DNA from: Superficieibacter sp. 1612_C1
GTDB taxonomy: Bacteria; Pseudomonadota; Gammaproteobacteria; Enterobacterales; Enterobacteriaceae
Direction of reading: 5' to 3'
Assembly: GCF_015234305.1 (NCBI RefSeq)
Contig: NZ_JADGMI010000003.1
Span: 124,001-188,000, forward strand
DNA length: 64,000 bases
The translations under genes and the position numbers were made by a program. The notes under the pieces are model-generated. The model did no database searches and was not told the origin of the DNA. It saw nothing but the letters and a program-made list of their open reading frames with translations. Shown piece after piece: positions 37,801 through 44,374 of the stretch (within the stretch, counting starts at the first letter, position 1; the number at the start of each line of letters is the position of its first letter).

Positions 37801-38463
37801 CTAATGGGGTAGCACAAGCTCAAATGATGAATACTTTTCTGGTTTTGGGGGACGTAATCCAGACTTAGAGATCCATTTGGCAAGAGCATTACGGCTGACT
37901 TTTCCATAATAATGTGAACACAGCGCCTCATGTATACCCGTCTGGCTAGCATTTGGATATTTTTCCCAAGTAGCTTTTATTACAGAAATAACTTCCTCAT
38001 AGTGAACATGCCTTGGTTTAGACGCTTTAGCTTTATTAACATGGGAAATAACGTCTTTTTCAACCTCTTGTCCTAGGATATCTTTGAACATATCATTTGC
38101 AACCAGGCCATAAAACTCCATCCTCATGGCATAGCAAAGGTCTGTCATCCCCATAAGCTCAAATATTACGGCGGACCGAAAGAAATAATCCCCCTCCGTT
38201 CCTGACTTAGCATTAATTCTGAAAGCTAGTGCTGGTGGCGGTTCATCAGGAATAAAGTTAAGCCATAGGGTGTATTCTTGAGAGGAAATATAATTAATCA
38301 ACTCTTCCTTATCTGATGGCGAGATACTTTGAACATCTATTCCCATTGATTCGCATATTGATACTTGACTAAGCTTTTCACATACAGAACGAAAATACAC
38401 GAAAGTATCATTTATATCTCCAGCGAAAATATAATATGGCGCAAAACTAATTGTTATTTCCAT
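37801..38463 (-). CDS. Unknown 220-aa protein overlapping the integrase gene
   Basis: Not recognised. Its start overlaps the 3' end of the integrase gene by 17 bp, so the two are coupled. The N-terminal 130 residues are mixed alpha/beta (MEITISFAPYYIFAGDIND...). The C-terminal 60 residues contain an HTH-like stretch (ASQTGIHEALCSHYYGKVSR NALAKWISKSGLR, given in two parts) of the kind used to bind DNA. AT-rich. It could be a recombination directionality or regulatory protein; no function is claimed. Confidence 0.6.
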   Translation of the reverse strand: MEITISFAPYYIFAGDINDTFVYFRSVCEKLSQVSICESMGIDVQSISPSDKEELINYISSQEYTLWLNFIPDEPPPALAFRINAKSGTEGDYFFRSAVIFELMGMTDLCYAMRMEFYGLVANDMFKDILGQEVEKDVISHVNKAKASKPRHVHYEEVISVIKATWEKYPNASQTGIHEALCSHYYGKVSRNALAKWISKSGLRPPKPEKYSSFELVLPH

Positions 38464-39901
38464 AATCTTTACTCTGCGTATTGGTCAGATTAAAAAGTAT
38501 TTTTCTTTTTTCAGCATCACTAAGCTCTCCAAGAGCGAGCAAGAGCTTCGCTTCCAAAGATGCTTTGCTTTCGATAATTCCGGCGTGCTCAAGCATGGAG
38601 CGCTCGATGCGAGAGGCGGGATCCATCAGTTCATCCGCGCTGAAATGGAGATAGCCCTGGGTTACATCGGCGCTTCTCATAGTTCGGTGGTTAAGCAGCC
38701 GCTTGAGGATATAATTACCGACACCCACCAGCTCGGCGACAGTGCCAAACGTCCGGCGGCCGTCATGCCACTTGAATAGGATAGGCTGAACCATATCAGT
38801 GTTATGCTCAGGAACGGTGGCGGCGCTGATGCGAGCAATAATATGCCTGTACTCTTTAATTTCTCCCTTACCACCCGGGAAAACCAAACCGTGCTCGCCT
38901 GCCGTTATTTTCAAGCGCCGGCGGAAAAGCTGAAGCAGTGTATCTGTAATTGGCAACTCAAGCGGGTCACCGTTCTTGGTAGTATCTATCCAGAAATAGC
39001 GGGCTCCCAGATTTACCCGATCCCACGACAGCCCGAGTATCTCGGATTTACGCAAGCCGGTGAAAATGGCCATCTCTACTGCGTCACACACCGCAGCGGC
39101 TATGTCGTCTCGAGCCTGCTCTGCTGTACTGCGCACTGAAGCCAGAGCAGAGAACCATCGGGAAAGCTCATTCGTGCGGATGCGTTCCGTCTTCCTGACA
39201 GTACCATGCCACTTCCTTTTTGTGCTCAGCACCAGGGTCGGCGGATCAGGTAAGAGAGTTTTACCCTCACCGTCCCGATAATGATCGTGAGCAAAGCGAT
39301 AGATAGCACGCAGCACCCGCGCCCATAGATCAGCCTGGGCCTTGCTGCCCGAACCTACCCCGGCGCGCAGAGTAGTTTTGTCTGCCCCAAACCATATAGT
39401 TCCATCAGTAATGGCTTTATGCCGTGTTTCCACGCGCTCACGACTAATTGAGGCAATAGGTTGACTCATCCAGTCACCTGAAAAGTTTTGAAGGATAGAG
39501 CGATATTGTTTAGCGGTGTCAGCGCTCAGCCGGTGATCACGACTGGTGATATAGGTTTCCAGCGCCACAGCGAGAGTCACTAAGGCTTTCTCGTTAAGAC
39601 GCTTTACTACATTAGGGTTTTGTCCGGTTGTGGCAACATCCCCTAGTAGCTCAAGCGCCTTTGCCCTGGCATTGTCGATCGTCAGGTCAGGGAAGCGGCC
39701 CAGCGTAGCCCGGATAAATTTACCGTTGCGCTTTCTGGAGATACAAAAACTTTTAATGCCGCTACGGCCTACCCGGACGCGCAAACCATTGACAACGGTG
39801 TCGCCGTACTCAACCTGACCTTGTTCAGCACACGGAAGGTTTTCCAGCTTAACTTTAGTGAATTTGAATGTTTCCACAAACACCCCATACCAAGCGATCA
39901 A
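38447..39901 (-). CDS. Tyrosine recombinase (island integrase)
   Basis: Up to 484 aa. The first codon of the frame is TTG at 39901; GTG at 39883 or 39877 (VETFKFTKVKLENL) after GGGGTG is the more likely start. The N-terminal arm-binding and core-binding domains are followed by the catalytic domain: Arg in FTGLRKSEILGLSW, His-x-x-Arg in WHDGRRTFG, His in LLNHRTMRSADV and the nucleophile Tyr in GYLHFSADE. It lies about 160 bp inside attR, oriented leftward, as usual for tRNA-targeting islands. Catalytic residues are intact. Confidence 0.92.
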   Translation of the reverse strand: MIAWYGVFVETFKFTKVKLENLPCAEQGQVEYGDTVVNGLRVRVGRSGIKSFCISRKRNGKFIRATLGRFPDLTIDNARAKALELLGDVATTGQNPNVVKRLNEKALVTLAVALETYITSRDHRLSADTAKQYRSILQNFSGDWMSQPIASISRERVETRHKAITDGTIWFGADKTTLRAGVGSGSKAQADLWARVLRAIYRFAHDHYRDGEGKTLLPDPPTLVLSTKRKWHGTVRKTERIRTNELSRWFSALASVRSTAEQARDDIAAAVCDAVEMAIFTGLRKSEILGLSWDRVNLGARYFWIDTTKNGDPLELPITDTLLQLFRRRLKITAGEHGLVFPGGKGEIKEYRHIIARISAATVPEHNTDMVQPILFKWHDGRRTFGTVAELVGVGNYILKRLLNHRTMRSADVTQGYLHFSADELMDPASRIERSMLEHAGIIESKASLEAKLLLALGELSDAEKRKILFNLTNTQSKDYGNNN

Positions 39902-40056
39902 GGTATCCTGTGAATCGCTTGTTTGCCTCTAGGATACCTATAGGATACCGCAAAGGAGTATTTTAGAGTATTTCTGGTTATTTATACAGCGGTTTGAATG
40001 TGCATAAGACATTGAAAATTAATATTAAGTATAATTAGGTAGAATCTTGCAGTCTA
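39902..40056. other. Right-end non-coding segment with arm-type repeat
   Basis: Contains TCTAGGATACCTATAGGATACC (two AGGATACC units at 39928-39950) matching the left-end arm repeat at 28818-28844 with one base difference in the spacer. An inverted GGTATCCTG lies at 39903. This is attP-arm DNA rather than a gene. Confidence 0.65.
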
Positions 40057-40102
40057 ACTCATAATCGCTTGGTCGCTGGTTCAAGTCCAGCAGGGGCCAC
40101 CA
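40057..40102 (+). other. attR of the ileX island (partial tRNA copy)
   Basis: 46 bp identical to the ileX 3' portion (28729-28774). It lacks the 5' half of the tRNA and is not itself a tRNA gene. Confidence 0.93.
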
Positions 40103-40112
40103 GATACAGCAA

Positions 40113-40143
40113 GGGCTGGAGAGAAATCTCCGGCCCTTTTGTT
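40113..40143 (+). terminator. Terminator after attR
   Basis: GGGCTGGAGA / TCTCCGGCCC hairpin followed by TTTTGTTTTT. It may be the displaced terminator of ileX or belong to the second element's left end. Confidence 0.75.
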
Positions 40144-40283
40144 TTTCTCCAGGATATTTATAGGATATTTCACAGCGGTCATTACAGAGCATCATGGATA
40201 ACGAAAAACCATAAATGTTCAGCTAAAACCCCCATCCATGTGCAAAAATGAGTAAAACTGAAAAGCCACATTGAAGGTGAAAA

Positions 40284-40613
40284 ATGAAAACCCGTAAACA
40301 ATGCTTTGAAGATGCACGTCAGTTATTCATAAGCTCAAATCAGGTGTTTATTGAAAGCATTCAGAGCGATGCCAAAAGTATCGCCAGCATTCTTGGAATT
40401 ACTGAAGATGACTTTATCAACGAAGAGGTGAACAAAGCATTCATGAAACACCTTGATACCCTCCCAGGTAATTCTACAGTTCGAATTATTGAAATGATGG
40501 CCCCAGACGAAGCAACAAAAAAGACCCTACTACTGGAATATTATCAGGAGATTTCGAGTGTACTTGGCATACCATTTGAAACCTATCTCAAAGAAAATCA
40601 CATCACTTTGTAA
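40284..40613 (+). CDS. Uncharacterised 109-aa protein (DUF6388-like)
   Basis: Start ATG 40284 after AAGGTGAAAA. A soluble helical protein (MKTRKQCFEDARQLFISSNQ...), with ILGITEDDF near residue 37 and VLGIPFETYLKEN at the end. The repeated LG(I)-x-x-(D/E)-x(F/Y) pattern recalls the small DUF6388 family found in enterobacteria and pseudomonads. The match is from memory and weak. No function known. Confidence 0.55.
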   Translation: MKTRKQCFEDARQLFISSNQVFIESIQSDAKSIASILGITEDDFINEEVNKAFMKHLDTLPGNSTVRIIEMMAPDEATKKTLLLEYYQEISSVLGIPFETYLKENHITL

Positions 40614-40830
40614 TTGGCTACAAACAGCTATGCAAGATGCTCAAGGCTGGATCTGCATGGTGGATATTGTCTAAGTCAGCAGGAAACAACGCGCCGAAGG
40701 ATAGTATGCCGGTGTTTAACGACCTTTCCGGCAAGGTCAGGAAATGGATATTGCAAATTAACCAGGCATTACCGCCCCTGGCTGGCAGGTGGCCCTTTTC
40801 GCGGAGGGATTAGCCGCTATCAAGTTATTC
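40614..40830. other. Gap in the element remnant
   Basis: 217 bp without a supported gene. A 35-codon frame starting ATGCCGGTGTTTAACGACC with AAGGAT upstream could be the end of a decayed gene, but nothing identifies it. Confidence 0.4.
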
Positions 40831-41013
40831 TTACGCCTGTAACACTGTTACAGGTTTAGCGCCGGCAACCGGCATCCAGTCACAAAACGTTTTGGCGCGA
40901 TACGCCAGCGCCCTCGCCTGAAAGAGACTCACTGCGCTGACGCCTGACAGCTCGGCAGACAACGCGTTTGGATTTGTGCTGGTAGCAAGAAACAGCCAGG
41001 TGAATTTATGCAT
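40831..41013 (-). CDS. Small Icd/Ash-like protein, 60 aa
   Basis: ATG 41013 has GGAGG at six bases. The protein starts MHKFTWLFLATSTNPNALSA and ends MPVAGAKPVTVLQA. The pattern aromatic-FLA near the start and (F/M)PVAGAKPV at the end recalls the Icd-like/Ash-like small proteins of P4-type elements, though it is not close to the other Icd-like copies here. Its ATG overlaps the stop of the upstream reading frame (ATGCATAA), indicating former translational coupling. Confidence 0.5.
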   Translation of the reverse strand: MHKFTWLFLATSTNPNALSAELSGVSAVSLFQARALAYRAKTFCDWMPVAGAKPVTVLQA

Positions 41014-41190
41014 GATCTGCCTCCACATATTCAACGCCAGCGGCATCCAGTGTCTGTCTAAAGCGGCAGAGCAGTTCCCGGCGTTCATGATGTAGCATCT
41101 GCAAAAAAAATCGAGGCGGGATAACTCCTCTTCTGTATAGCGGCGGACGTGAGGTAAAACTACTTTTGAAAGTTGCTTACAGGCATTCAT
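41006..41190 (-). pseudogene. Frameshifted small gene (T8 tract)
   Basis: The start ATG at 41190 overlaps the stop of the preceding gene (ATGA). The frame reads sensibly (MNACKQLSKVVLPHVRRYTE...LSRLDFF) up to a run of eight T on the minus strand (A8 at 41103-41110). One extra T would restore a frame reading LQMLHHERRELLCRFRQTLD and ending VEADHA at a stop at 41006. That stop overlaps the next start exactly as expected for a coupled operon. So this is a one-base deletion, a sequencing error, or slippage at the homopolymer. Confidence 0.65.
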
Positions 41191-41603
41191 TCTGCCACCT
41201 CCCGCTCTAAATATGGCTGTTTCAGGTGCTCAACCATCAGGATAATCAGATCGTGCAATAGCCCGGTAATTTGTTCGGTTACAGCGCAAGGCAGAGTGCA
41301 GCTTAAAAGCGCCTGCGTTAATGCCTGCGTATATTCCACCAGGGCATAAGAATCAAACCAGCAATCCGGGACGCATGGCTCAGGCAGTTTATCTGCCGTC
41401 AGTTGTTCTATCAGGTGCGGAGGCAAATCAGCGTCACACAGCACGCGCAGGGCGGTCAGAGCACAGGATAAGCGCCCTTGCAGCGCCAGACTTTTGGTAG
41501 CATCCGCGCTTTCCAGCAATTCAATGGCAAAGGTGGCGCACATATCAGCGACCTGGAACAAATCAGCCGATGCCGGGATCGGAGTCGTGATCAAATTATC
41601 CAT
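41187..41603 (-). CDS. Uncharacterised P4-type element protein, 138 aa, copy A
   Basis: From ATG 41603 with GGAGG upstream. MDNLITTPIPASADLFQVAD then an all-helical body (MCATFAIELLESADATKSLA; LTGLLHDLIILMVEHLKQPY is approximately the C-terminal helix). A close homolog, degenerate at its start, is at 43820-44281. I recognise it only as a protein repeatedly found after Icd-like genes in P4-like regions; function unknown. The much longer frame reaching 42863 crosses the operator region and is not a gene. Confidence 0.7.
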   Translation of the reverse strand: MDNLITTPIPASADLFQVADMCATFAIELLESADATKSLALQGRLSCALTALRVLCDADLPPHLIEQLTADKLPEPCVPDCWFDSYALVEYTQALTQALLSCTLPCAVTEQITGLLHDLIILMVEHLKQPYLEREVAE

Positions 41604-41802
41604 GATATGCCTCCGGTACTGGCAGACGGCCAGCGAAAGAAAGCACGTAGCGGCCCACCAGCTTAAGACGCGCTTCGCGTTCACTGGTGGCGATGATTTG
41701 CTCCCGGTGCGGTCTGGCGTGCAGGTCAGCGCGGGACAGGGCAAGGAAGATAAACACGCGGTTTTCAGGGCGTGCGGATGTGGTACTATTAGCGGAAGCC
41801 AT
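41596..41802 (-). CDS. Icd-like protein, copy 2
   Basis: 68 aa from ATG 41802 (GGAG nine bases upstream; a further ATG at 41817 is less likely). MASANSTTSARPENRVFIFL, then ATSEREARLKL and C-terminal SFAGRLPVPEAYHG. Same family as 36405-36593. Its 3' end overlaps the next gene's start by 8 bp, and a C4-like hairpin precedes it. Confidence 0.72.
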   Translation of the reverse strand: MASANSTTSARPENRVFIFLALSRADLHARPHREQIIATSEREARLKLVGRYVLSFAGRLPVPEAYHG

Positions 41803-41827
41803 AGCGTTAGTCTCCATAACGTGTTGG

Positions 41828-41875
41828 TTAGAGGCCCGTTGGTGTTGGTAGCACCTGCGGGCTTCGTTTTTTTCA
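41828..41875 (-). ncRNA. C4-antisense-RNA-like leader hairpin, copy 2
   Basis: Minus-strand GAAGCCCGCAGGTGCTACCA and CACCAACGGGCCTCTAACC. The stem GCCCG (41834-41838) / CGGGC (41858-41862) with GGTG/CACC corresponds base for base to copy 1 but with compensatory changes that keep pairing. Confidence 0.55.
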
Positions 41876-41891
41876 CCTCGACAAAATCAAG

Positions 41892-41961
41892 GTGTGCTCC
41901 ACTATAGTTATTAAGTGTGCTCCACGTCAACGCTTTGATTTGATTTTTTTTACGGTATACT
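41892..41961. promoter_or_regulatory. Divergent promoters with GTGTGCTCCAC operators
   Basis: Leftward promoter: minus-strand TTGACG (41925-41930), 18 bp, TATAGT (41901-41906). Rightward: TTTGAT (41934-41939), 16 bp, TATACT (41956-41961). The motif GTGTGCTCCAC occurs twice in direct orientation (41892-41902, 41915-41925) at positions equivalent to the GTGTAAGACAC sites of copy 1. Flanking bases are conserved between the two regions while the operator core differs, suggesting a switch in repressor specificity. Confidence 0.65.
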
Positions 41962-41991
41962 GTCACCCACCGTAAAAGAGAGGATTCAGTA

Positions 41992-42177
41992 ATGCCAACA
42001 CCTAACGTTAATGCAAAATCACAAAAAATGCAGGCGCGTGTTCCGCATGACGTGGTTAAAGACGTTGAGGAAACAATGGACGAAGGTGAAACAGCCGCAC
42101 AATACATCGTTACTGCATTGCGGGGTGAAATAAAGCGCCGACAGCGACGCAAAAAGTCAGAAACACCAGATAGCTGA
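41992..42177 (+). CDS. YlcI/YnfO-family small protein, copy 2
   Basis: 61 aa: MPTPNVNAKSQKMQARVPHD, then VVKDVEETMDEGETAAQYIV and GEIKRRQRRKK. It is paralogous to 36787-36972 with the same length and motif spacing. A likely ribbon-helix-helix-type regulator of its own divergent promoter region. A terminator (CAACAGG/CCTGTTG, 42186-42205) follows. Confidence 0.7.
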   Translation: MPTPNVNAKSQKMQARVPHDVVKDVEETMDEGETAAQYIVTALRGEIKRRQRRKKSETPDS

Positions 42178-42185
42178 GCAGATGC

Positions 42186-42210
42186 CAACAGGCATTTTCC
42201 TGTTGCTTTT
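42186..42210 (+). terminator. Terminator after YlcI-like copy 2
   Basis: CAACAGG CATTTT CCTGTTG with a CTTTT tail, 9 bp after the stop codon. Confidence 0.8.
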
Positions 42211-42236
42211 CCATTTATTGTACATACAATAATCAT

Positions 42237-42521
42237 ATGAAAATTACATTCGATCCAGGCAAGGATAGGATTAACCAGAACAAGCATGGATACTCTCTCG
42301 CAGATGCGGAGCGGCTTGACTGGGAAAACATGGTTATCTTTGAGGATGACCGTTTTGATTACGGAGAAATTCGTTTCGTGGGGCTTACCTACGGAATTGC
42401 ATACCTCGGAAACAGAATGTTTTCGGTTTGCTTCACGGAATCCAATGATTTTGCAGTCTGTAGAATTATCAGCCTGCGCCTCGCAACCAGACAGGAGATG
42501 AGACGATATGCCGAAACTTAA
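42237..42521 (+). CDS. brnT: BrnT-family toxin (RelE-fold ribonuclease)
   Basis: 94 aa. MKITFDPGKDRINQNKHGYS and LADAERLDWENMVIFEDDRF, then GEIRFVGLTYG, are the BrnT signature (F-D-x-x-K-x-x-x-N-x-x-K-H-G). BrnT proteins cleave RNA and are neutralised by BrnA. The antitoxin gene follows with a 14-bp overlap, in the standard toxin-first order. This may help stabilise the element remnant. Confidence 0.9.
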   Translation: MKITFDPGKDRINQNKHGYSLADAERLDWENMVIFEDDRFDYGEIRFVGLTYGIAYLGNRMFSVCFTESNDFAVCRIISLRLATRQEMRRYAET

Positions 42522-42819
42522 GCCCGGAACCCTCTTCCCCACGGATGAAGAGGACGCAAAAACTCGTGAAGCCGTGGCTTCCGATCCAGATGCTATGCTG
42601 CTTGAAAATCCAGATATCAAACTGGTTCCACTCAGAAAGGTGATAAAAGCACGTCGTGGACGGCCTACAGCAGAAACCACGAAAACACGGATAACAATTC
42701 GCTGCTCACCAGACGTCGTGGATGCGTTTAAGTCCACTGGCGCAGGTTGGCAGACACGGATGGATGCAGCGCTTAAAGACTGGTTAAAAAAACACAATCC
42801 TGCCGATGTCAAAATCTGA
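42508..42819 (+). CDS. brnA: BrnA-family antitoxin
   Basis: 103 aa. The C-terminal ribbon-helix-helix domain (RGRPTAETTKTRITIRCSPD, then VVDAFKSTGAGWQTRMDAAL and KDWLKKH) is the BrnA DNA-binding domain. The N-terminal part wraps the BrnT toxin. It overlaps brnT and is followed by a strong terminator at 42852. Confidence 0.88.
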   Translation: MPKLKPGTLFPTDEEDAKTREAVASDPDAMLLENPDIKLVPLRKVIKARRGRPTAETTKTRITIRCSPDVVDAFKSTGAGWQTRMDAALKDWLKKHNPADVKI

Positions 42820-42851
42820 CTGCCAGCGCAGCAGTTTGCAAAATGAATATT

Positions 42852-42874
42852 AGCCGGGGTCACCCGGCTTTTTT
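42852..42874 (+). terminator. Terminator after brnA
   Basis: AGCCGGG GTCA CCCGGCT followed by five T. Confidence 0.9.
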
Positions 42875-43018
42875 GTGCCTGTATGATCCTACCTCACGCA
42901 GACTGGCGAACGGATGCCAGGTAGCCTCCTCGCGTTGCGCTTTCTGCGGCACAAAATGATTAACACCTGTGATTAATTGGGTGTCTATTAGCCACTCCTT
43001 TAGTTGGAATGGATAATA

Positions 43019-43186
43019 ATGATGGGATGGGACAAAAGGACCGCCGGTAACTGGGCAAAAAGCCACGCCGAACCGGGGCCGACTAATAACTGCGCTACCT
43101 GGGTACGGCGGACGATCCAGGCGGGTGGCGTGAATGTCATGAACAGCTCATCAAGACCGGCATATCAAATGCACAGGAAAGATTAA
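43019..43186 (+). pseudogene. Fragment resembling a peptidoglycan-amidase (CHAP/NlpC-type) effector
   Basis: 55 codons from ATG 43019. GWDKRTAGNWAKSHAEPG is followed by NNCATWVRRTIQAGGV. A Cys at the start of a helix, preceded by an NWA..HA segment and followed by R-x-x-(I)-x-AGG, is the N-terminal pattern of small CHAP/NlpC-type amidase toxins associated with type VI secretion. The typical catalytic His and the remaining about 100 residues are absent; the frame ends right at the next gene's start (stop and ATG overlap). I infer a truncated effector. The resemblance is from memory and needs a profile search. Confidence 0.42.
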
Positions 43187-43689
43187 TGAGAGTCCTTTAC
43201 GTTGTTCTCATGATGCTTGCCGTTACCGCCTGTAGTTCGGGGCGAGATAACGCAGAAAAGCGTGTATCGGATTTCTATACATACTATCTAGATGTTTTTG
43301 CTAACAGTCCTGGGAAAATAAAGCCTGCCCGTGAAATAATGAGTGATTATATTTCGCACGACACACTAACCCGGATTGATATTATTTCTCATATTTATGA
43401 GCAGGAAATCATCGATACGGATTACTACACGTATGCGCAGGACTATTCCGCCGACTGGATCCCTTTGCTGAGAGTGGGTAAGGCTAAGGATTATTTGGGG
43501 GGGAAATACGTTGATGTCTGGCTGGGTTGCGAAAACAATCAGACGTATAAAATAGGTGTCTATATGAGGAAAGAAGACGGAAAGTGGAAAATATACAGAA
43601 TTAAGAATATAACCGATGGTTATGAGCATTATATATTTGATGCACACGCTATTGAGAAAGCAAAGCAACATGCAGCAGATATAAAATAA
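43186..43689 (+). CDS. Lipoprotein, DUF3828-like, candidate immunity protein
   Basis: 167 aa. Signal peptide MRVLYVVLMMLAVTACSS with lipobox VTAC places the Cys at about residue 16. The mature part (DFYTYYLDVF, then KDYLGGKYVDVWLGCENN and KIGVYMRKEDGKWKIYRIKN) resembles periplasmic DUF3828/NTF2-like lipoproteins that often sit behind amidase effectors as immunity proteins. It directly follows the amidase-like fragment, with overlapping stop/start. An orphan immunity gene is the likely reading. Confidence 0.6.
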   Translation: MRVLYVVLMMLAVTACSSGRDNAEKRVSDFYTYYLDVFANSPGKIKPAREIMSDYISHDTLTRIDIISHIYEQEIIDTDYYTYAQDYSADWIPLLRVGKAKDYLGGKYVDVWLGCENNQTYKIGVYMRKEDGKWKIYRIKNITDGYEHYIFDAHAIEKAKQHAADIK

Positions 43690-43819
43690 CCCTGGAGGTT
43701 TTGGGCGGCCGTGCAACCCGAATACATCACGCGGCCCCCTTCATTATCATTACGCTTTTTTTTGTACTGTGGCGAATTCATCGCAGGCAACAAAAAAATA
43801 CAATGACTATAGGCCGTCT

Positions 43820-44281
43820 TTAATCAGCAGTCTCTCGTTCCAGGTAGGGCTGCTTCAGATAGTCAGCCATCAGAATAACCAAGTCGTGCAGCAACCCGGT
43901 TAAATGCACCGTCACAGTATAAGGCAGGGCACAGCTTAATAGCGCCGGGGTTAAGCTCTGCGCGTATTCCACCAGCAGCCAGGAATCTATCCAACAATCC
44001 GGAACGCATGGCGCAGGCAACTCATCTACCGTCAGTTGTTCTTTCAGGTGCGCCGGCAAATCGGCATCACATAGCAGACGTAAGGCAGTCAGCGCGTAAG
44101 ACAAACGTCCCGATAGCGCCAGACGCTGAGTAACATCCTTGCTTTCCACCAGCTCAGTTGCAAAAGCGGTACACAGGTCAGCCACCTGGAATAAATCTGC
44201 GGATGTCGGGATCGGAGTGGTTATCAGATTATGTATGATGTGCCTCCGGGACTGACAAGCTGCCAACAACAGGAAGTTCAT
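43820..44281 (-). pseudogene. Uncharacterised P4-type protein, copy B, with lost start codon
   Basis: Homologous throughout to 41187-41603 (HNLITTPIPTSADLFQVADL...; LKQPYLERETAD at the end). In copy A the ATG follows GGAGGCATATC; here the same place reads GGAGGCACATC ATA, so the ATG has become ATA. The frame stays open to an ATG at 44281, which lies in the Icd-like relic and has no ribosome site. The body has no stop codons, so it may still be translated from the upstream ATG, but normal initiation is lost. Confidence 0.62.
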
Positions 44282-44357
44282 CGCAAAAAGATACCGTCAC
44301 AAAGGTAAACACACGATTTTCAGGGCGAGCGGATATGGTACTATTAGCGGAAGCCAT
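44229..44357 (-). pseudogene. Icd-like relic, copy 3, with internal deletion
   Basis: Minus-strand ATG at 44357 reads MASANSTISARPENRVFTFV and then joins directly to ELPVVGSLSVPEAHHT before a stop at 44229. Compared with copy 2 it keeps the first about 20 and last about 15 residues and lacks roughly 25 in between, including the EREAR motif. The C4-like hairpin upstream is intact, but no divergent promoter or YlcI-like gene follows. Confidence 0.65.
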
Positions 44358-44374
44358 AGCATTACCTCGTATAA

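Larger units (their letters stand above)
28729..40102. mobile_element. Satellite-type integrative island in ileX (cos-type, lambda capsid/terminase genes)
   Basis: The 11.4-kb segment is bounded by exact 46-bp repeats of the ileX 3' part. It contains an integrase next to the right repeat, arm-type repeats near both ends, a RepA-like ATPase with iteron-like palindromes, an AlpA-like and an excisionase-like regulator, and an Icd/YlcI switch. It also carries a lambda-type cos site with a Nu1-type small terminase, a gpE-type capsid and a gpD-type decoration protein. Large terminase, portal, protease, scaffold, tail and lysis genes are missing, so it cannot be a complete phage. Gene content fits a phage-inducible chromosomal island or P4-like satellite that needs a lambda-like helper. 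HEPN and GIY-YIG-like genes are likely cargo. Integrity of both att sites and of int suggests it may still be mobile. Confidence 0.88.

Noticed and set aside
40057-40102. Second tRNA-Ile gene
   Set aside because: Only the 3' 46 bases are present; the D arm and 5' acceptor strand are missing, so it is an att duplicate.
40614-40859. 81-codon plus-strand frame starting with TTG
   Set aside because: Right after the stop of the preceding gene without a ribosome site, Cys/Arg-rich, overlaps a better minus-strand gene.
41187-42863. A 558-codon minus-strand frame
   Set aside because: It overlaps BrnT, BrnA, the YlcI-like gene and promoters; only the last 138 codons are homologous to another protein in the window.
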